Positions 41,939 to 54,011 are shown, counted from the first letter of the stretch. The stretch is 64,000 nt of DNA from Paractinoplanes ovalisporus (GCF_016834655.1 NZ_JAENHP010000002.1:248001-312000), one strand, 5' to 3'. The notes: generated from the letters alone by a model not told the origin. A program made the numbers and translations.

Positions 41939-44900
41939 GTGGCCGACCGTTTGACTATTAGAGGCGCACGCGAACACAACCTCCGTGACGTCAACCTTGA
42001 CCTGCCCCGCGACGCGATGATCGTGTTCACCGGTCTGTCCGGGTCCGGCAAGTCCAGCCTCGCGTTCGACACGATCTTCGCCGAGGGGCAGCGGCGCTAC
42101 GTCGAGTCCCTGTCGTCGTACGCGAGGCAGTTCCTCGGGCAGATGGACAAGCCCGACGTCGACTTCATCGAGGGTCTGTCCCCGGCGGTGTCGATCGACC
42201 AGAAGTCGACCTCGCGCAACCCGCGCTCGACGGTCGGCACCATCACCGAGGTCTACGACTACCTGCGCCTGCTCTTCGCCCGCACGGGAATTCCGCATTG
42301 CCCGGTCTGTGGCGAGCGGATCAGCAAGCAGACGCCGCAGCAGATCGTCGACCGCGTGCTGGCCATGGACGAGGGCACCCGGTTCATGGTGCTGGCCCCG
42401 GTGATCCGCGGCCGCAAGGGGGAATACGTCGACCTGTTCGCCGAGCTGCAGGCCAAGGGCTACGCCCGGGCCCGGGTCGACGGCGTGGTCCACCCGCTGA
42501 CCGAGCCGCCCAAGCTCAAGAAGCAGGAGAAGCACACCATCGAGGTGGTGGTCGACCGGCTCAGCGTCAAGGCGAGCAGCAAGCAGCGCCTCACCGACTC
42601 CATCGAGTCGGCGCTCGGCCTGGCCGGCGGCATCGTGCTGCTCGAGTTCGTCGACCTGCCCGAAGACGACCCGGGCCGCGAGCGGCGCTTCTCGGAACAC
42701 CTGGCCTGCCCCAACGACCACCCGCTGGCCATCGAGGACCTCGAACCCCGCGTCTTCTCGTTCAACGCCCCCTACGGCGCCTGCCCCGAGTGCGCCGGCC
42801 TGGGCACCAAGAAAGAGGTCGACCCCGAGCTGATCATCCCGGACGAGGAGCGCAGCATCCGCGAGGGTGCGATCCAGCCCTGGTCCGGCGGCCAGACCCA
42901 GGAATACTTCCTGCGGCTGCTCGAGGCCCTGGCCGACGCCGAGAAGTTCAGCGTCGACACCCCGTGGCGCCAGCTTCCGTCCCGCGCGCAGAAGACGATC
43001 CTGCACGGCTCGGAAGACCAGGTCCACGTGCGCTACCGCAACAAGTACGGCCGCGAACGCTCCTACTACACCGGCTTCGAAGGCGTGGTGCAGTGGATCG
43101 AGCGCCGCCACAACGACACCGAGAGCGACTGGTCGCGCGACAAGTACGAGGGCTACATGCGCGACGTGCCCTGCCCGACCTGTGGCGGTGCCCGGCTCAA
43201 GCCCGAGGTGCTGGCCGTGACGATCGACGGCCGGAGCATCGCCGAGGTCTGCAACCTGTCCATCGGCGACTGCGCCGAGATGCTGTCGAGCATCGAGCTC
43301 GACGACCGGCAGAAGATGATCGCCGAGCGGGTGCTCAAAGAGATCAACGCCCGTCTGCAGTTCCTGGTCGACGTGGGCCTCGACTACCTCTCGCTCGACC
43401 GCGGCGCCGGCACGCTCTCGGGCGGCGAGGCGCAGCGCATCCGGCTCGCCACCCAGATCGGCTCCGGCCTGGTCGGCGTGCTCTACGTGCTCGACGAGCC
43501 GTCGATCGGCCTGCACCAGCGCGACAACCACCGGCTCATCGAGACCCTGGTGCGGCTGAAGAACCTCGGCAACACGCTGATCGTGGTCGAGCACGACGAA
43601 GACACCATCCGTACGGCCGACTGGATCGTCGACATCGGACCCGGCGCGGGTGAGCACGGCGGTCACATCGTGCACAGCGGCTCGGTCGCGGGCCTGCTCA
43701 AGAACCAGAAGTCGCCGACCGGGGCCTACCTGTCGGGCCGCAAGTCGATCCCGACCCCGGCCGGTCGCCGCCCGCAGATGCCGGGCCGGGAACTGGTCGT
43801 GCAGGGCGCCCGCGAGCACAACCTGCGGGGCCTGACCGTCCCGTTCCCGCTCGGGCAGTTCATCGCCGTCACCGGGGTCAGCGGCTCCGGCAAGTCCACG
43901 CTGGTCAACGACATCCTCTACACCGTGCTGGCCAACCAGATCAACGGCGCCCGCATGGTGCCGGGCCGGCACACCCGCATCACCGGTCTGGAAGAGGTCG
44001 ACAAGGTCGTCGGCGTCGACCAGTCGCCGATCGGCCGCACGCCGCGGTCCAACCCCGCGACGTACACGGGCGTCTTCGACAACATCCGCAAGCTGTTCGC
44101 CGAGACCACCGAGGCCAAGGTGCGCGGCTACGGCCCGGGCCGGTTCTCGTTCAACGTCAAGGGTGGCCGCTGCGAGAACTGCGCGGGCGACGGCACGATC
44201 AAGATCGAGATGAACTTCCTGCCCGACGTCTATGTCCCGTGCGAGGTCTGCAAGGGCGCGCGCTACAACCGCGAGACGCTCGAGGTGCACTACAAGGGCA
44301 AGACGATCTCCGAGGTGCTGGAGATGCCGATCGAGGAGGCGGCCGGCTTCTTCGAGCCGATCTCGTCGATCCACCGTCACCTGAAGACACTGGTCGACGT
44401 GGGTCTGGGCTATGTGCGGCTCGGCCAGCCGGCGCCGACGCTGTCCGGCGGTGAGGCGCAGCGCGTCAAGCTGGCGTCCGAGCTGCAGAAGCGGTCGACC
44501 GGCAAGACGGTCTACGTGCTCGACGAGCCGACCACCGGTCTGCACTTCGAAGACATCCGCAAGCTGCTGCTGGTGCTCAACGGCCTGGTCGACAAGGGCA
44601 ACACGGTGATCACCATCGAGCACAACCTCGACGTGATCAAGAACGCCGACTGGCTGATCGACATGGGTCCCGAGGGCGGCAGCAAGGGCGGTCTGGTGCT
44701 GGCCACCGGCACACCCGAAGAGCTGGCCGAGGTTCCGGAGAGCCACACCGGGCAGTTCCTGCGGCACATGCTCGGCCTCGAGGGCGAGGGCAAGGGGTCA
44801 CCGGCCGCGACCGGCCGGGCGGCCAAGGCGAACGGTGCCCCGGTCAAGAGCGCGCCGGCCAAGAAGGCGGTGGCGCCGGCGAAGCGCGCGCCGGCCAAGA

Positions 44901-44962
44901 AAGCGGTGGCGGCGGCGAAGAGCACGCCGGCCAAGCCACGGGCCACCCGGTCGCGCGCCTAG
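41939..44962 (+). CDS. uvrA: Excinuclease ABC subunit A
   Basis: 1007 residues from the GTG at 41939 (GAGAGG upstream). UvrA is the DNA-damage-sensing ABC ATPase. Both ATP sites are intact: Walker [10 protein letters not shown] and GVSGSGKST, signatures [14 protein letters not shown] and [14 protein letters not shown], with zinc fingers of the CPVCG/CPTCGG and [15 protein letters not shown] types. An extra C-terminal tail of about 55 residues, rich in Ala, Lys and Pro with repeated PAKKAV-like units, is not part of the core enzyme. A TAGAGT box at 41887-41892 is a candidate -10. Confidence 0.97.
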   Translation: MADRLTIRGAREHNLRDVNLDLPRDAMIVFTGLSGSGKSSLAFDTIFAEGQRRYVESLSSYARQFLGQMDKPDVDFIEGLSPAVSIDQKSTSRNPRSTVGTITEVYDYLRLLFARTGIPHCPVCGERISKQTPQQIVDRVLAMDEGTRFMVLAPVIRGRKGEYVDLFAELQAKGYARARVDGVVHPLTEPPKLKKQEKHTIEVVVDRLSVKASSKQRLTDSIESALGLAGGIVLLEFVDLPEDDPGRERRFSEHLACPNDHPLAIEDLEPRVFSFNAPYGACPECAGLGTKKEVDPELIIPDEERSIREGAIQPWSGGQTQEYFLRLLEALADAEKFSVDTPWRQLPSRAQKTILHGSEDQVHVRYRNKYGRERSYYTGFEGVVQWIERRHNDTESDWSRDKYEGYMRDVPCPTCGGARLKPEVLAVTIDGRSIAEVCNLSIGDCAEMLSSIELDDRQKMIAERVLKEINARLQFLVDVGLDYLSLDRGAGTLSGGEAQRIRLATQIGSGLVGVLYVLDEPSIGLHQRDNHRLIETLVRLKNLGNTLIVVEHDEDTIRTADWIVDIGPGAGEHGGHIVHSGSVAGLLKNQKSPTGAYLSGRKSIPTPAGRRPQMPGRELVVQGAREHNLRGLTVPFPLGQFIAVTGVSGSGKSTLVNDILYTVLANQINGARMVPGRHTRITGLEEVDKVVGVDQSPIGRTPRSNPATYTGVFDNIRKLFAETTEAKVRGYGPGRFSFNVKGGRCENCAGDGTIKIEMNFLPDVYVPCEVCKGARYNRETLEVHYKGKTISEVLEMPIEEAAGFFEPISSIHRHLKTLVDVGLGYVRLGQPAPTLSGGEAQRVKLASELQKRSTGKTVYVLDEPTTGLHFEDIRKLLLVLNGLVDKGNTVITIEHNLDVIKNADWLIDMGPEGGSKGGLVLATGTPEELAEVPESHTGQFLRHMLGLEGEGKGSPAATGRAAKANGAPVKSAPAKKAVAPAKRAPAKKAVAAAKSTPAKPRATRSRA

Positions 44963-45014
44963 GCCGTTCGCTGGGCGTGTCTTCAGCAACATCACAGGTG
45001 ACTCAAAGCTACGA

Positions 45015-45046
45015 CGCCCGGTCGGGGACATAGCCTCGACCGGGCG
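45015..45046 (+). terminator. Terminator after uvrA
   Basis: Stem of 10 bp (CGCCCGGTCG with its complement), extended by three inner pairs, 6-nt loop, about 50 nt after the uvrA stop. The remaining 45047-45223 holds the Rieske gene promoter region; no structured RNA was recognised there. Confidence 0.65.
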
Positions 45047-45223
45047 CTGCTGTCCGGGTGAACAGCCGACGACGGCGCCGGGCGAAAGCACGCAAACCCG
45101 GATGGACCGCCGCGGCAACGGCGGACAATTTCGCGGCGAGCCTGAACCCGGTGAGCCGCGGCAGCGTATGTAGAGGCGACGCCGCGTGACCATCTACGCG
45201 GACCAGGCACTGGAGGACACACG

Positions 45224-45763
45224 ATGACAGACGTGCAGACCAAGACCGACGCCGAGATCTCCCCCGAGGAGCCGCGTCGTTCCGGTGCGGCCTCGACACG
45301 CCGTGTGGTCCTGCTTGGCGCCGGCGCGGCGGGTGCCACCGCTGTCCTGGCCGCCTGCGGCACGAGCTCGACGAGCACCAACAGCAACGGCAGCGACTTC
45401 TCCGACAACCCGGGCCCGGCCGGCAGCGCGGCCCCCGGCGGCGGCAACGACAGCGGTTCGGGCAGCAACGGCGGCTCCGGTGGGGCGACCCTGGCCGCCG
45501 TGGGTGACGTGCCCGAGGGCGGCGGCATCATCCAGGGTGACTACGTGATCACCCAGCCCACCGCGGGCCAGTTCAAGGCGTTCAGCAAGGTCTGCACCCA
45601 CGCCGGCTGCGACGTCAACAAGATCGACGGCGGGCAGATCGCGTGCCCCTGCCACAACAGCAAGTTCTCGATCGACACCGGCGAGCCGACCTCGGGCCCG
45701 GCCACCAAGGCGCTGCCCGAGACGAAGGTCAAGGTGGACGGCGACAACATCGTCGCCGCCTGA
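45224..45763 (+). CDS. Rieske [2Fe-2S] protein, probably Tat-exported and lipid-anchored
   Basis: 179 residues. The N-terminus has twin arginines in [17 protein letters not shown] and then LAACG, so it is probably exported folded by Tat and lipidated at Cys46. A Gly/Ser/Asn-rich linker (about residues 48-87) leads to a Rieske domain with cluster ligands CTHAGC and CPCHNSKF. It could act as a soluble electron carrier outside the membrane. It is not in a cytochrome bc1 operon. GGAGG lies before the ATG. Confidence 0.88.
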   Translation: MTDVQTKTDAEISPEEPRRSGAASTRRVVLLGAGAAGATAVLAACGTSSTSTNSNGSDFSDNPGPAGSAAPGGGNDSGSGSNGGSGGATLAAVGDVPEGGGIIQGDYVITQPTAGQFKAFSKVCTHAGCDVNKIDGGQIACPCHNSKFSIDTGEPTSGPATKALPETKVKVDGDNIVAA

Positions 45764-45793
45764 TATTCCGGTTCGTTCCAGCCCGTTTCCGGG

Positions 45794-45843
45794 CCGGAGG
45801 TCCGGCGCCGTGGCGGCGGCGACGGACCTCCGGTCGGGTAATC
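45794..45843 (+). terminator. Hairpin between the Rieske gene and uvrC
   Basis: 11-bp stem (45794-45804 with 45833-45843), 28-nt loop. It ends right at the first possible ATG of uvrC (45844), which favours the downstream GTG at 45874 as the true start. Confidence 0.55.
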
Positions 45844-45860
45844 ATGTCAGTCCCTCGCAC

Positions 45861-45866
45861 TACTGT
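45861..45866 (+). promoter_or_regulatory. -10 box of uvrC, near-leaderless
   Basis: TACTGT followed by 7 nt and the GTG at 45874; no ribosome site precedes that codon. Confidence 0.5.
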
Positions 45867-45873
45867 TGAGCCT

Positions 45874-48072
45874 GTGCCAGACCCCTCCAGCTACCGCCCC
45901 GCGCCCGGCACCATTCCCGAGGCTCCGGGCGTCTACCGTTTCCGCGACCCGGCCGGCCGCGTCATCTACGTGGGCAAGGCCAAAAACCTGCGGAACCGGC
46001 TGAATTCCTACTTCGCCGACACGTGGTCGCTGCACGCGCGCACGCAGCAGATGGTCACCACGGCGGCCGGTGTGGACTGGGTGACCGTCGGCACCGAGGT
46101 CGAGGCGCTGCAGCTGGAGTTCTCCTGGATCAAGGAGTTCGACCCGCGGTTCAACGTGAAGTACCGGGACGACAAGTCCTACCCGTTCCTGGCGGTGACG
46201 CTGAACGAGGAGTTCCCCCGGTTGCAGGTGATGCGCGGCGCCAAGCGCAAGGGCGTCCGCTATTTCGGCCCCTATTCGCACGCCTGGGCCATCCGCGAGA
46301 CGCTCGACCTGCTGCTGCGGGTCTTCCCGGCCCGCACGTGCTCGTCCGGCGTCTTCAAGCGCTCGGGCCAGATCGGCCGCCCCTGCCTGCTGGGCTACAT
46401 CGGCAAGTGCTCGGCCCCGTGCGTCGGCTCGGTCACGGCCGAGGAGCACCGCGCGATCGTCGACGACTTCTGCGACTTCATGGGCGGCAAGACCGACACG
46501 TTCGTCAAGCGGCTCGAACGCGAGATGATGGCCGCCTCCGAAGAGCTCGAGTTCGAGCGGGCGGCGCGGCTGCGTGACGACATCGCGGCCCTGCGCCGCG
46601 CCATGGAGAAGCAGACGGTGGTGCTCGGCGACGGCACCGACGCCGACGTGGTCGCCTTCTCCGAAGACCCGCTCGAGGCCGCGGTGCAGGTTTTCCACGT
46701 GCGCGACGGCCGCGTCCGCGGTCAGCGGGGCTGGGTCGTGGAAAAGGTGGAAGATCTCACCACCGGCGACCTCGTCCACCACTTCTGCACCCAGATGTAC
46801 GGCGAGTCCGAGGGCGAGAGCGACGTGCCGCGCGAGCTGCTCGTGCCCGCCCTGCCCGACGACGCCCCGGCCCTGGCCGACTGGCTCTCCGAGCGCCGGG
46901 GCAGCCGGGTCGCCCTGCGGGTGCCGCAGCGCGGCGACAAGCGCTCCCTGATGGAGACGGTGGCCCGCAACGCCGGCGAGTCCCTGCAGCGGCACAAGCT
47001 GCGCCGCGCGGGCGACCTGACGACCCGCAGCAAGGCCCTCGACGAGATCGCCGAGGCGCTCGGCCTCGACTCGGCGCCGCTGCGCATCGAGTGTTTCGAC
47101 GTGTCCCAGATCCAGGGCACCGACGTGGTCGCCTCGATGGTCGTCTTCGAGGACGGTCTGGCCCGCAAGAGCGAATACCGTCGTTTCGCCGTCCGCGGCA
47201 ACGCCGACGGCAGCGGCATGGACGACCTGTCCGCGATGAGCGAGGTGATGCGGCGGCGGTTCGCGCGTTTCCGGGCCCAGCCCGGCGCCGACGCCCCGCG
47301 CGACCAGCCCGGCTCCGACGAGCCCGACGACGCGGCCGTCGCAGCCGGTCCGGACGGCGCGACGTGGACGGACGCGCCCGCGGAGCCGGAGCCCGCCGGT
47401 TCGGTGGCCGGTTCGGTGGGGGCGGATGCCGCCGCCGAGGTCGCCACCAACGACCTGCCCGGCATCGACCCGCTCACCGGCAAGCCCCGCCGCTTCGCCT
47501 ACCCGCCGCAGCTGGTCGTCGTCGACGGCGGCCAGCCCCAGGTCAACGCGGTCGCGGCCGTGCTGTCCGACCTCGGCATCACCGATGTGGCGCTGTGCGG
47601 CCTGGCCAAGCGGCTGGAGGAGGTCTGGTTGCCCGGCGACGACTTCCCGGTCATCCTGCCCCGCACGTCCGAGGCGCTCTACCTGCTGCAGCGCGTCCGC
47701 GACGAGGCCCACCGCTTCGCGATCACGTTCCACCGGCAGCGGCGCTCGAAGCGCATGACGGCCTCGGCCCTCGACAACGTGCCCGGCCTGGGCGAGACCC
47801 GCCGCAAGGCGTTGCTACGCCACTTCGGCTCCCTGAAGCGGCTCTCCGCCGCCACGCCCGAAGAGATCACCGAGGTCCCCGGCATCGGCCGCCGCACCGC
47901 CGAGGCTTTGCTGGCTGCCCTGAACCCCGACGCCGCCAAGAAGCCGGCCGCCTCCGAGCCGGTCGCGGAGTCCCCGGGGCAGTCCGCCGTCCCGCTGGGT
48001 GGTGCGGGCCGGACCAAGGCGGGCGCCAACCGTTCCCAGGGCCCGCGCCCAGTCTCCGGCACACCCGGCTGA
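45874..48072 (+). CDS. uvrC: Excinuclease ABC subunit C
   Basis: 732 residues from the GTG at 45874 (742 from the ATG at 45844). UvrC makes both incisions in excision repair. The N-terminal GIY-YIG nuclease has [19 protein letters not shown]; the UVR motif is [20 protein letters not shown]; the RNase-H-like domain has [17 protein letters not shown] and [12 protein letters not shown]; the helix-hairpin-helix pair ends the protein. An acidic, Pro/Ala-rich insertion of about 80 residues lies inside the RNase-H-like domain (about residues 465-545), and a low-complexity tail follows the last motif. Confidence 0.96.
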   Translation: MPDPSSYRPAPGTIPEAPGVYRFRDPAGRVIYVGKAKNLRNRLNSYFADTWSLHARTQQMVTTAAGVDWVTVGTEVEALQLEFSWIKEFDPRFNVKYRDDKSYPFLAVTLNEEFPRLQVMRGAKRKGVRYFGPYSHAWAIRETLDLLLRVFPARTCSSGVFKRSGQIGRPCLLGYIGKCSAPCVGSVTAEEHRAIVDDFCDFMGGKTDTFVKRLEREMMAASEELEFERAARLRDDIAALRRAMEKQTVVLGDGTDADVVAFSEDPLEAAVQVFHVRDGRVRGQRGWVVEKVEDLTTGDLVHHFCTQMYGESEGESDVPRELLVPALPDDAPALADWLSERRGSRVALRVPQRGDKRSLMETVARNAGESLQRHKLRRAGDLTTRSKALDEIAEALGLDSAPLRIECFDVSQIQGTDVVASMVVFEDGLARKSEYRRFAVRGNADGSGMDDLSAMSEVMRRRFARFRAQPGADAPRDQPGSDEPDDAAVAAGPDGATWTDAPAEPEPAGSVAGSVGADAAAEVATNDLPGIDPLTGKPRRFAYPPQLVVVDGGQPQVNAVAAVLSDLGITDVALCGLAKRLEEVWLPGDDFPVILPRTSEALYLLQRVRDEAHRFAITFHRQRRSKRMTASALDNVPGLGETRRKALLRHFGSLKRLSAATPEEITEVPGIGRRTAEALLAALNPDAAKKPAASEPVAESPGQSAVPLGGAGRTKAGANRSQGPRPVSGTPG

Positions 48073-48186
48073 ACACAGTCACCGGCTGCCGGCTGGTACG
48101 GATCCCACCGCATTACCCGCCCTACCAGGGGGACCCCCACCCACACCTTCATTGTTCCGGAGTGGGCCGATCTTTGCGGGGTGCCC

Positions 48187-48212
48187 TGTGGACAACCGGG
48201 AATTGTGGACAA
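48187..48212. promoter_or_regulatory. Two consensus DnaA boxes
   Basis: TGTGGACAA at 48187-48195 and again at 48204-48212, i.e. the complement of the actinobacterial DnaA box TTGTCCACA, same orientation, 17 nt apart. They lie in the 440-nt gap between uvrC and rapZ, where no other gene or structure could be supported. dnaA and dnaN are not here, so this is not the origin. Confidence 0.7.
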
Positions 48213-48515
48213 CTCCGCGCGCCCGTCCTGGCCGGGTAGGGTCGGCAGCGCCCGGAGGGGTGTGGGGCACCCGCACGATGAAGGCCGGCTGCGATGTGGC
48301 CCGTCATCCAAGGCTCAGGAATGGGCGGCGGGGGAGTGCGGTTGTGGCAGTCGCCGCGGTGCGGAACCTGCGGTGATGGAACTCGGTTGTAACGACCGGG
48401 GCCAGGACACCGATCGGATGGACGACAGGCGTCCGGCGGGATCGGGGTCGGGGCTTCGGCCTAGGATGTTGTGTCCGCCAGGGGGCGCGGGCGAAGCGAC
48501 GCTGGGAGGCGTGCG

Positions 48516-49427
48516 TTGACGGAGTCGATGCCGGAGTTCGTGTCCGACGCGACCGATCCCGACGAGGTGACCACCGATCTGGTGGTCGTGACAGGTGTCT
48601 CCGGCGGTGGGCGCAGCACGGTCGCCCGCGCGCTGGAAAATGTCGGCTTCTACGTGGTCGACAACCTTCCGCAGGCGCTGATGCTCGACATGGCCCAGCT
48701 CGCCTTCCAGGCCGGGGGAGCCGCCCGCCGTACGGCCATGGTGCTCGACGTGCGCAGCCGGGCGTTCTCGACCGACCTGGCCGCCGCCATCCACGCGCTG
48801 CGGGAGCGCGGCTTCTCGCCCCGGGTCGTGTTCGTCGACGCCGAGGACGACGTGCTGATCCGCCGCTTCGAGTCGGTGCGCCGCTCGCACCCGCTGCAGG
48901 GCGACGGCCGCCTCTCCGACGGCATCGCGGCCGAGCGCAAGCTGCTGGCCGAGGCCCGCGAGCAGGCCGATGTGATCATCGACACCAGCCACCTGAACGT
49001 GAACCAGCTGCGCCGCCGGGTCGAGGAGCTGTTCGGCGGTGAGGACGTGCGCCGGCTGCGCATCACCGTGCTCTCGTTCGGTTTCAAGTACGGCCTTCCG
49101 CCCGACGCCGACTACGTGATGGACGCGCGGTTCCTGCCCAACCCGTTCTGGGTGCCCGATCTGCGCGACCACACCGGCCTCGAGGAGGCCGTCAGCACCT
49201 ACGTGCTCGACCAGGAGGGCGCGAGCGACTTCGTGAAGACGTACGCGAGCCTGATCGCGGCCACCGCCCCGGGCTTCGAACGTGAGGGCAAGCGCTACCT
49301 GACCGTCGCAGTCGGCTGCACGGGCGGCAAGCACCGCAGTGTCGCGATCTCCGAGGAGCTCACGGCCCAGCTGCGCGACATGCGGCTCTCCGCCCATTCC
49401 TCCCATCGCGATCTGGGGCGGGAGTGA
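48516..49427 (+). CDS. rapZ: RapZ/YvcJ-family nucleotide-binding protein
   Basis: 303 residues from a TTG at 48516 with GGGAGG 6 nt upstream. The family binds nucleotides; in E. coli RapZ adapts RNase E to a small RNA controlling cell-wall amino-sugar synthesis. The N-terminal P-loop reads GVSGGGRST, with Arg in place of the usual Lys. The C-terminal domain has FGFKYGLPPDADYVMDARF, NPF and the signature GCTGGKHRSVAI. It is coupled with yvcK and followed by whiA, an order conserved in Gram-positive bacteria. Confidence 0.95.
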   Translation: MTESMPEFVSDATDPDEVTTDLVVVTGVSGGGRSTVARALENVGFYVVDNLPQALMLDMAQLAFQAGGAARRTAMVLDVRSRAFSTDLAAAIHALRERGFSPRVVFVDAEDDVLIRRFESVRRSHPLQGDGRLSDGIAAERKLLAEAREQADVIIDTSHLNVNQLRRRVEELFGGEDVRRLRITVLSFGFKYGLPPDADYVMDARFLPNPFWVPDLRDHTGLEEAVSTYVLDQEGASDFVKTYASLIAATAPGFEREGKRYLTVAVGCTGGKHRSVAISEELTAQLRDMRLSAHSSHRDLGRE

Positions 49428-50413
49428 CCATGCCCGCCGTACGGGTGGTCGCCTTCGGCGGCGGCCACGGGCTGAGCGCCTCGCTGCGTGCCCTGCGCAG
49501 CCGCGCCGCCGCCGGCCTCGACCTCGACATCACGGCCGTGGTGACGGTCGGTGACGACGGTGGCTCCAGCGGCCGCCTCCTGGCCGAGCGTGACGCGCTG
49601 CTGCCGCCGGGCGACCTGCGCCAGGCCCTGGCCGCGCTGGCCGACGACCAGGCGATCACCCAGCAGACGGCGAAGCTCCTGCAATACCGTTTCGCCGAGA
49701 TCCCGGCCGGCGGCGAGGGCCCCGATCCGCTGGTCGGGCACGCCGTGGGCAACCTGCTGCTGCTCGGCCTGATGGAGATGCTGGGCGACCCGGTGGAAGC
49801 GCTGGATCACGCGGCGGCGATGGTAGGGGCGCGCGGCCGGGTGCTGCCGATGGCCCGCCACGCGATCGGCATCGAGGCCGACATGCGCGGCGCCGACCCG
49901 GCCCGCCCGCACGAGGTCGTCACCGTCCGCGGTCAGCATGCGGTCGCCGTCGCGCACGGTCACGTCGAGGCGGTCCGCATCGACCCGGCCGACCCGCCGG
50001 TGTGCGCGCAGGCCATCGCCGCGATCGACGCCGCCGACTGGCTGATCTTCGGGCCGGGCAGCTGGTTCACCAGCGTGCTGCCCCACCTGATGGTGCCGCA
50101 GCTGGCCGAGGCGATCATGAAGAGCCCGGCCCGGCGGCTGGTGACGCTCAACCTGTCCACCGACAACGAGACGGCCGGCCTCTCGGACGCCGACCACCTG
50201 GCCGCCCTGCACCGCTATCTGCCCGGCCTGCGGGTCGACGTGGTGCTGGCCGACGGCCGGTGGGTGGGGGAGCCCGAACCGGTGCGGCGGGCCGCCGAGG
50301 GTCTGGGGGCCCGTCTCGTGCTGGCATCCGTGGCCGTTGCGGACGGCAGTCCGAAGCATGATCCTGAGTCGTTGGGCGTTGCCCTGGTTCCCGTACTGGG
50401 CGCCGCTCGTTAA
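49424..50413 (+). CDS. yvcK: YvcK/CofD-like protein (UDP-GlcNAc-binding type)
   Basis: 329 residues, GTG overlapping the rapZ stop. The N-terminal VVAFGGGHGLSASLRALR, VTVGDDGGSSGRL and GHAVGNLLLLGL are family signatures; the fold resembles CofD but the proteins act in cell-wall growth and carbon use. The downstream gene whiA follows after 54 nt. No unusual residues stand out. Confidence 0.94.
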   Translation: MTMPAVRVVAFGGGHGLSASLRALRSRAAAGLDLDITAVVTVGDDGGSSGRLLAERDALLPPGDLRQALAALADDQAITQQTAKLLQYRFAEIPAGGEGPDPLVGHAVGNLLLLGLMEMLGDPVEALDHAAAMVGARGRVLPMARHAIGIEADMRGADPARPHEVVTVRGQHAVAVAHGHVEAVRIDPADPPVCAQAIAAIDAADWLIFGPGSWFTSVLPHLMVPQLAEAIMKSPARRLVTLNLSTDNETAGLSDADHLAALHRYLPGLRVDVVLADGRWVGEPEPVRRAAEGLGARLVLASVAVADGSPKHDPESLGVALVPVLGAAR

Positions 50414-50467
50414 GCACGCGTAATCGGTACAAAATGGTCAAGATCCGGCGCATGAGGTGACATCACG

Positions 50468-51448
50468 ATGGCGATGACGGCAGCGGTCAAGGACGAGCTG
50501 AGCCGGGTCGACGTGCCCAAGCCCTGCTGCCGGCGCGCCGAGATGGCGGCGCTGCTGCGGTTCGCGGGCGGTCTGCACATCGTCTCCGGCCGGGTGGTGG
50601 TCGAGGCGGAGCTGGACACCGGGGCGGTCGCCCGGCGCCTGCGGCGCGAGATCGCCGACGTCTACGGCTACCCGAGCGAGGTGCACGTTCTCGCCTCGGG
50701 CGGGCTGCGTAAGGGCAGCCACTACATCGTGCGCATCGTCAAGGACGGCGAGGCCCTCGCGCGCCAGACCGGCCTGCTCGACGTGCGGGGCCGTCCCGTC
50801 CGGGGCCTGCCGCCGCATGTGGTCTCGGCCAACGTCTGCTGCGCGGTGGCCGCGTGGCGGGGCGCGTTCATGGCGCACGGCTCGCTCACCGAGCCCGGCC
50901 GGTCCAGCGCCCTCGAGATCACCTGCCCCGGCCCCGAGGCGGCCCTGGCGCTGCGCGGGGCGGCCCGGCGCATCGGCATCACGGCCAAGGAGCGCGAGGT
51001 CCGCGGGGTCGACCGGGTCGTGATCAAGGACGGCGACGCGATCGCCGCGCTGCTCACCCGCATCGGCGCCCACGCCAGCGTGCTGGCCTGGGAGGAGCGC
51101 CGGGTCCGCCGCGAGGTGCGGGCCACGGCCAACCGCCTGGCCAACTTCGACGACGCCAACCTGCGCCGCTCGGCCCGCGCCGCGGTCGCCGCCGCGGCCC
51201 GGGTCACCCGTGCGCTCGAGATCCTGGCCGACGAGGCCCCCAACCACCTCACGTCGGCCGGCCAGCTGCGCCTCGAGCACCGCCAGGCCTCCCTCGAGGA
51301 GCTGGGCGCCCTGGCCGACCCGCCGCTGACGAAGGATGCGATCGCCGGCCGTATAAGGCGTCTGCTCGCCCTCGCCGACAAGCGCGCCCGCGACCTGGGC
51401 ATCCCCGACACCGAGGCGGCCGTCACCCCCGAGATGATGGCCTGCTGA
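50468..51448 (+). CDS. whiA: DNA-binding protein WhiA
   Basis: 326 residues. The N-terminal two-thirds is the degenerate LAGLIDADG-like domain ([20 protein letters not shown], then [20 protein letters not shown]); the C-terminal helix-turn-helix is around [20 protein letters not shown]. WhiA acts with WhiB in sporulation-specific septation in streptomycetes and is conserved more widely in Gram-positive bacteria. Third gene of the rapZ-yvcK-whiA operon. In the 360 nt after it, a TAGGGT element near 51620 may belong to the gap promoter; nothing else was found. Confidence 0.96.
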   Translation: MAMTAAVKDELSRVDVPKPCCRRAEMAALLRFAGGLHIVSGRVVVEAELDTGAVARRLRREIADVYGYPSEVHVLASGGLRKGSHYIVRIVKDGEALARQTGLLDVRGRPVRGLPPHVVSANVCCAVAAWRGAFMAHGSLTEPGRSSALEITCPGPEAALALRGAARRIGITAKEREVRGVDRVVIKDGDAIAALLTRIGAHASVLAWEERRVRREVRATANRLANFDDANLRRSARAAVAAAARVTRALEILADEAPNHLTSAGQLRLEHRQASLEELGALADPPLTKDAIAGRIRRLLALADKRARDLGIPDTEAAVTPEMMAC

Positions 51449-51780
51449 GACTCACGAGCTCACGAGCAACGCGGGGTGAGCCGATCCGGCGCCGTTGCTG
51501 TTGGTGACGGCGGGGTCGCGTACGGGAAATGGGTTTTCCGTCAGAAGAAGCGCAGGTTAACGGCGGGGCATCGTCACGGTTAGGTTGCGACCCCTGGGAA
51601 AAAGTCTCAGGGGCCTCGGATAGGGTCTTACCGACGGCGACGGTGCCGGCAGCTCGGCCGACCGCGCTGGGCGCCGCCAGTCTTTTCGCGACGCCTCCCT
51701 CAGCTCAGGCGCGGCGACCGGACGCCCTTCTGCCGGCCCTCGACATGGTCGGCAACGCAGACCCTCCGCCGGTCGCATAA

Positions 51781-52812
<1,032 letters not shown>

Positions 52813-52814
52813 TC

Positions 52815-54011
52815 TTGAAGACTCTCGACGACCTGCTCGGCGAGGGTGTCTCGGGTCGGCGCGTCATCGTGCGCGCCGACCTGAACGTCCCGTTCGACAA
52901 GGCGAACCCGGGCGTCATCAGCGACGACGGCCGCGCCCGTGCGGTGCTGCCGACGCTGATCGCGCTGCGTGACGCGGGTGCCCGCGTCATCGTGATGTCG
53001 CACCTCGGCCGCCCCAAGGGCGCGCCCGACCCCAAGTACACCCTGCAGCCGGTCGCCACGCGGCTCGGTGAGCTGCTGGGCTCGCCGGTGGTCTTCGCGA
53101 CCGACACCGTCGGCTCCGACGCGGCCGCCAAGGTCGAGGCGCTGACCGACGGCCAGGTGCTGCTCCTCGAGAACCTGCGGTTCAACGAGGGCGAGACCTC
53201 CAAGGACGACGCCGTACGGGCGGCGTTCGCGGCCGAGCTGGCGGCGTTCGCCGATTTCTACGTCGACGACGCGTTCGGCGCCGTGCACCGCAAGCACGCT
53301 TCGGTGTACGACGTTCCGGCCGTGCTGCCGCACTACGCCGGCGGCCTCGTCATCAAAGAGGTCGACGTCCTCAAGAAGGTCACCGAGAACCCCGAGCAGC
53401 CGTACGTGGTCGTGCTCGGTGGCTCGAAGGTGTCCGACAAGCTCGCGGTGATCAAGGCGCTGCTGCCCAAGGTCGACAAGCTCCTGGTCGGCGGCGGCAT
53501 GTGCTTCACCTTCCTCAAGGCCCAGGGCCACGAGGTCGGCAAGTCGCTGCTCGAGGACGAGATGGTCGCCACCTGCCGCGACCTGCTTTCCGAGGCGCAG
53601 GGCCGGATCGTGCTGCCGGTCGACGTCGTCGCCGCGACCGAGTTCTCGGCCGACGCCGACCACGTCACCGTGCCCGCCTCCGAGATCCCGGCCGACCGGC
53701 TGGGCCTCGACATCGGGCCCGAGTCGGTCGCGCTGTTCGCCGAGGCCATCGGCGGGGCGAAGACCGTGTTCTGGAACGGCCCGATGGGCGTGTTCGAGCT
53801 GGCCCCGTTCGCGGCCGGCACCCGGGGCGTGGCCGAGGCCATCACCAAGATCGACGGCTTCTCGGTCGTCGGTGGCGGTGACTCGGCGGCGGCCGTGCGC
53901 ACGCTCGGCCTCGACGAGAGCGCCTTCGGGCACATCTCGACGGGTGGCGGCGCCTCCCTGGAGTACCTCGAGGGCAAGACCCTCCCCGGCATCGAAGCAC
54001 TGGAGAAGTAA
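52815..54011 (+). CDS. pgk: Phosphoglycerate kinase
   Basis: 398 residues from the TTG at 52815, 2 nt after the gap stop; its ribosome site GGAG is inside the end of gap. It transfers phosphate from 1,3-bisphosphoglycerate to ADP. The N-terminal [24 protein letters not shown], the hinge GGSKVSDKL and the C-terminal [10 protein letters not shown] are intact. The stop codon overlaps the tpiA start (TAATG). Confidence 0.98.
   Translation: MKTLDDLLGEGVSGRRVIVRADLNVPFDKANPGVISDDGRARAVLPTLIALRDAGARVIVMSHLGRPKGAPDPKYTLQPVATRLGELLGSPVVFATDTVGSDAAAKVEALTDGQVLLLENLRFNEGETSKDDAVRAAFAAELAAFADFYVDDAFGAVHRKHASVYDVPAVLPHYAGGLVIKEVDVLKKVTENPEQPYVVVLGGSKVSDKLAVIKALLPKVDKLLVGGGMCFTFLKAQGHEVGKSLLEDEMVATCRDLLSEAQGRIVLPVDVVAATEFSADADHVTVPASEIPADRLGLDIGPESVALFAEAIGGAKTVFWNGPMGVFELAPFAAGTRGVAEAITKIDGFSVVGGGDSAAAVRTLGLDESAFGHISTGGGASLEYLEGKTLPGIEALEK

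Noticed and set aside
41912..44767. 951-residue open frame antisense to uvrA (and similar long antisense frames opposite pyk, rpsA, tkt, typA)
   Set aside because: Typical high-G+C shadow frames created by codon bias of the real gene; no homology, no ribosome site, biased composition.
45050..45200. Possible c-di-GMP (GEMM) or c-di-AMP (ydaO) riboswitch before the Rieske gene
   Set aside because: Short pieces such as GCAAACCCGG recall GEMM, but the second conserved half and the helices are missing.
48187..48212. DnaA boxes as a replication origin
   Set aside because: Only two boxes, no dnaA/dnaN, no AT-rich unwinding region; recorded only as a possible regulatory or titration site.
51529..51780. 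83-residue open frame before gap
   Set aside because: Poor composition, no ribosome site and no recognisable family; the stretch probably contains the gap promoter.
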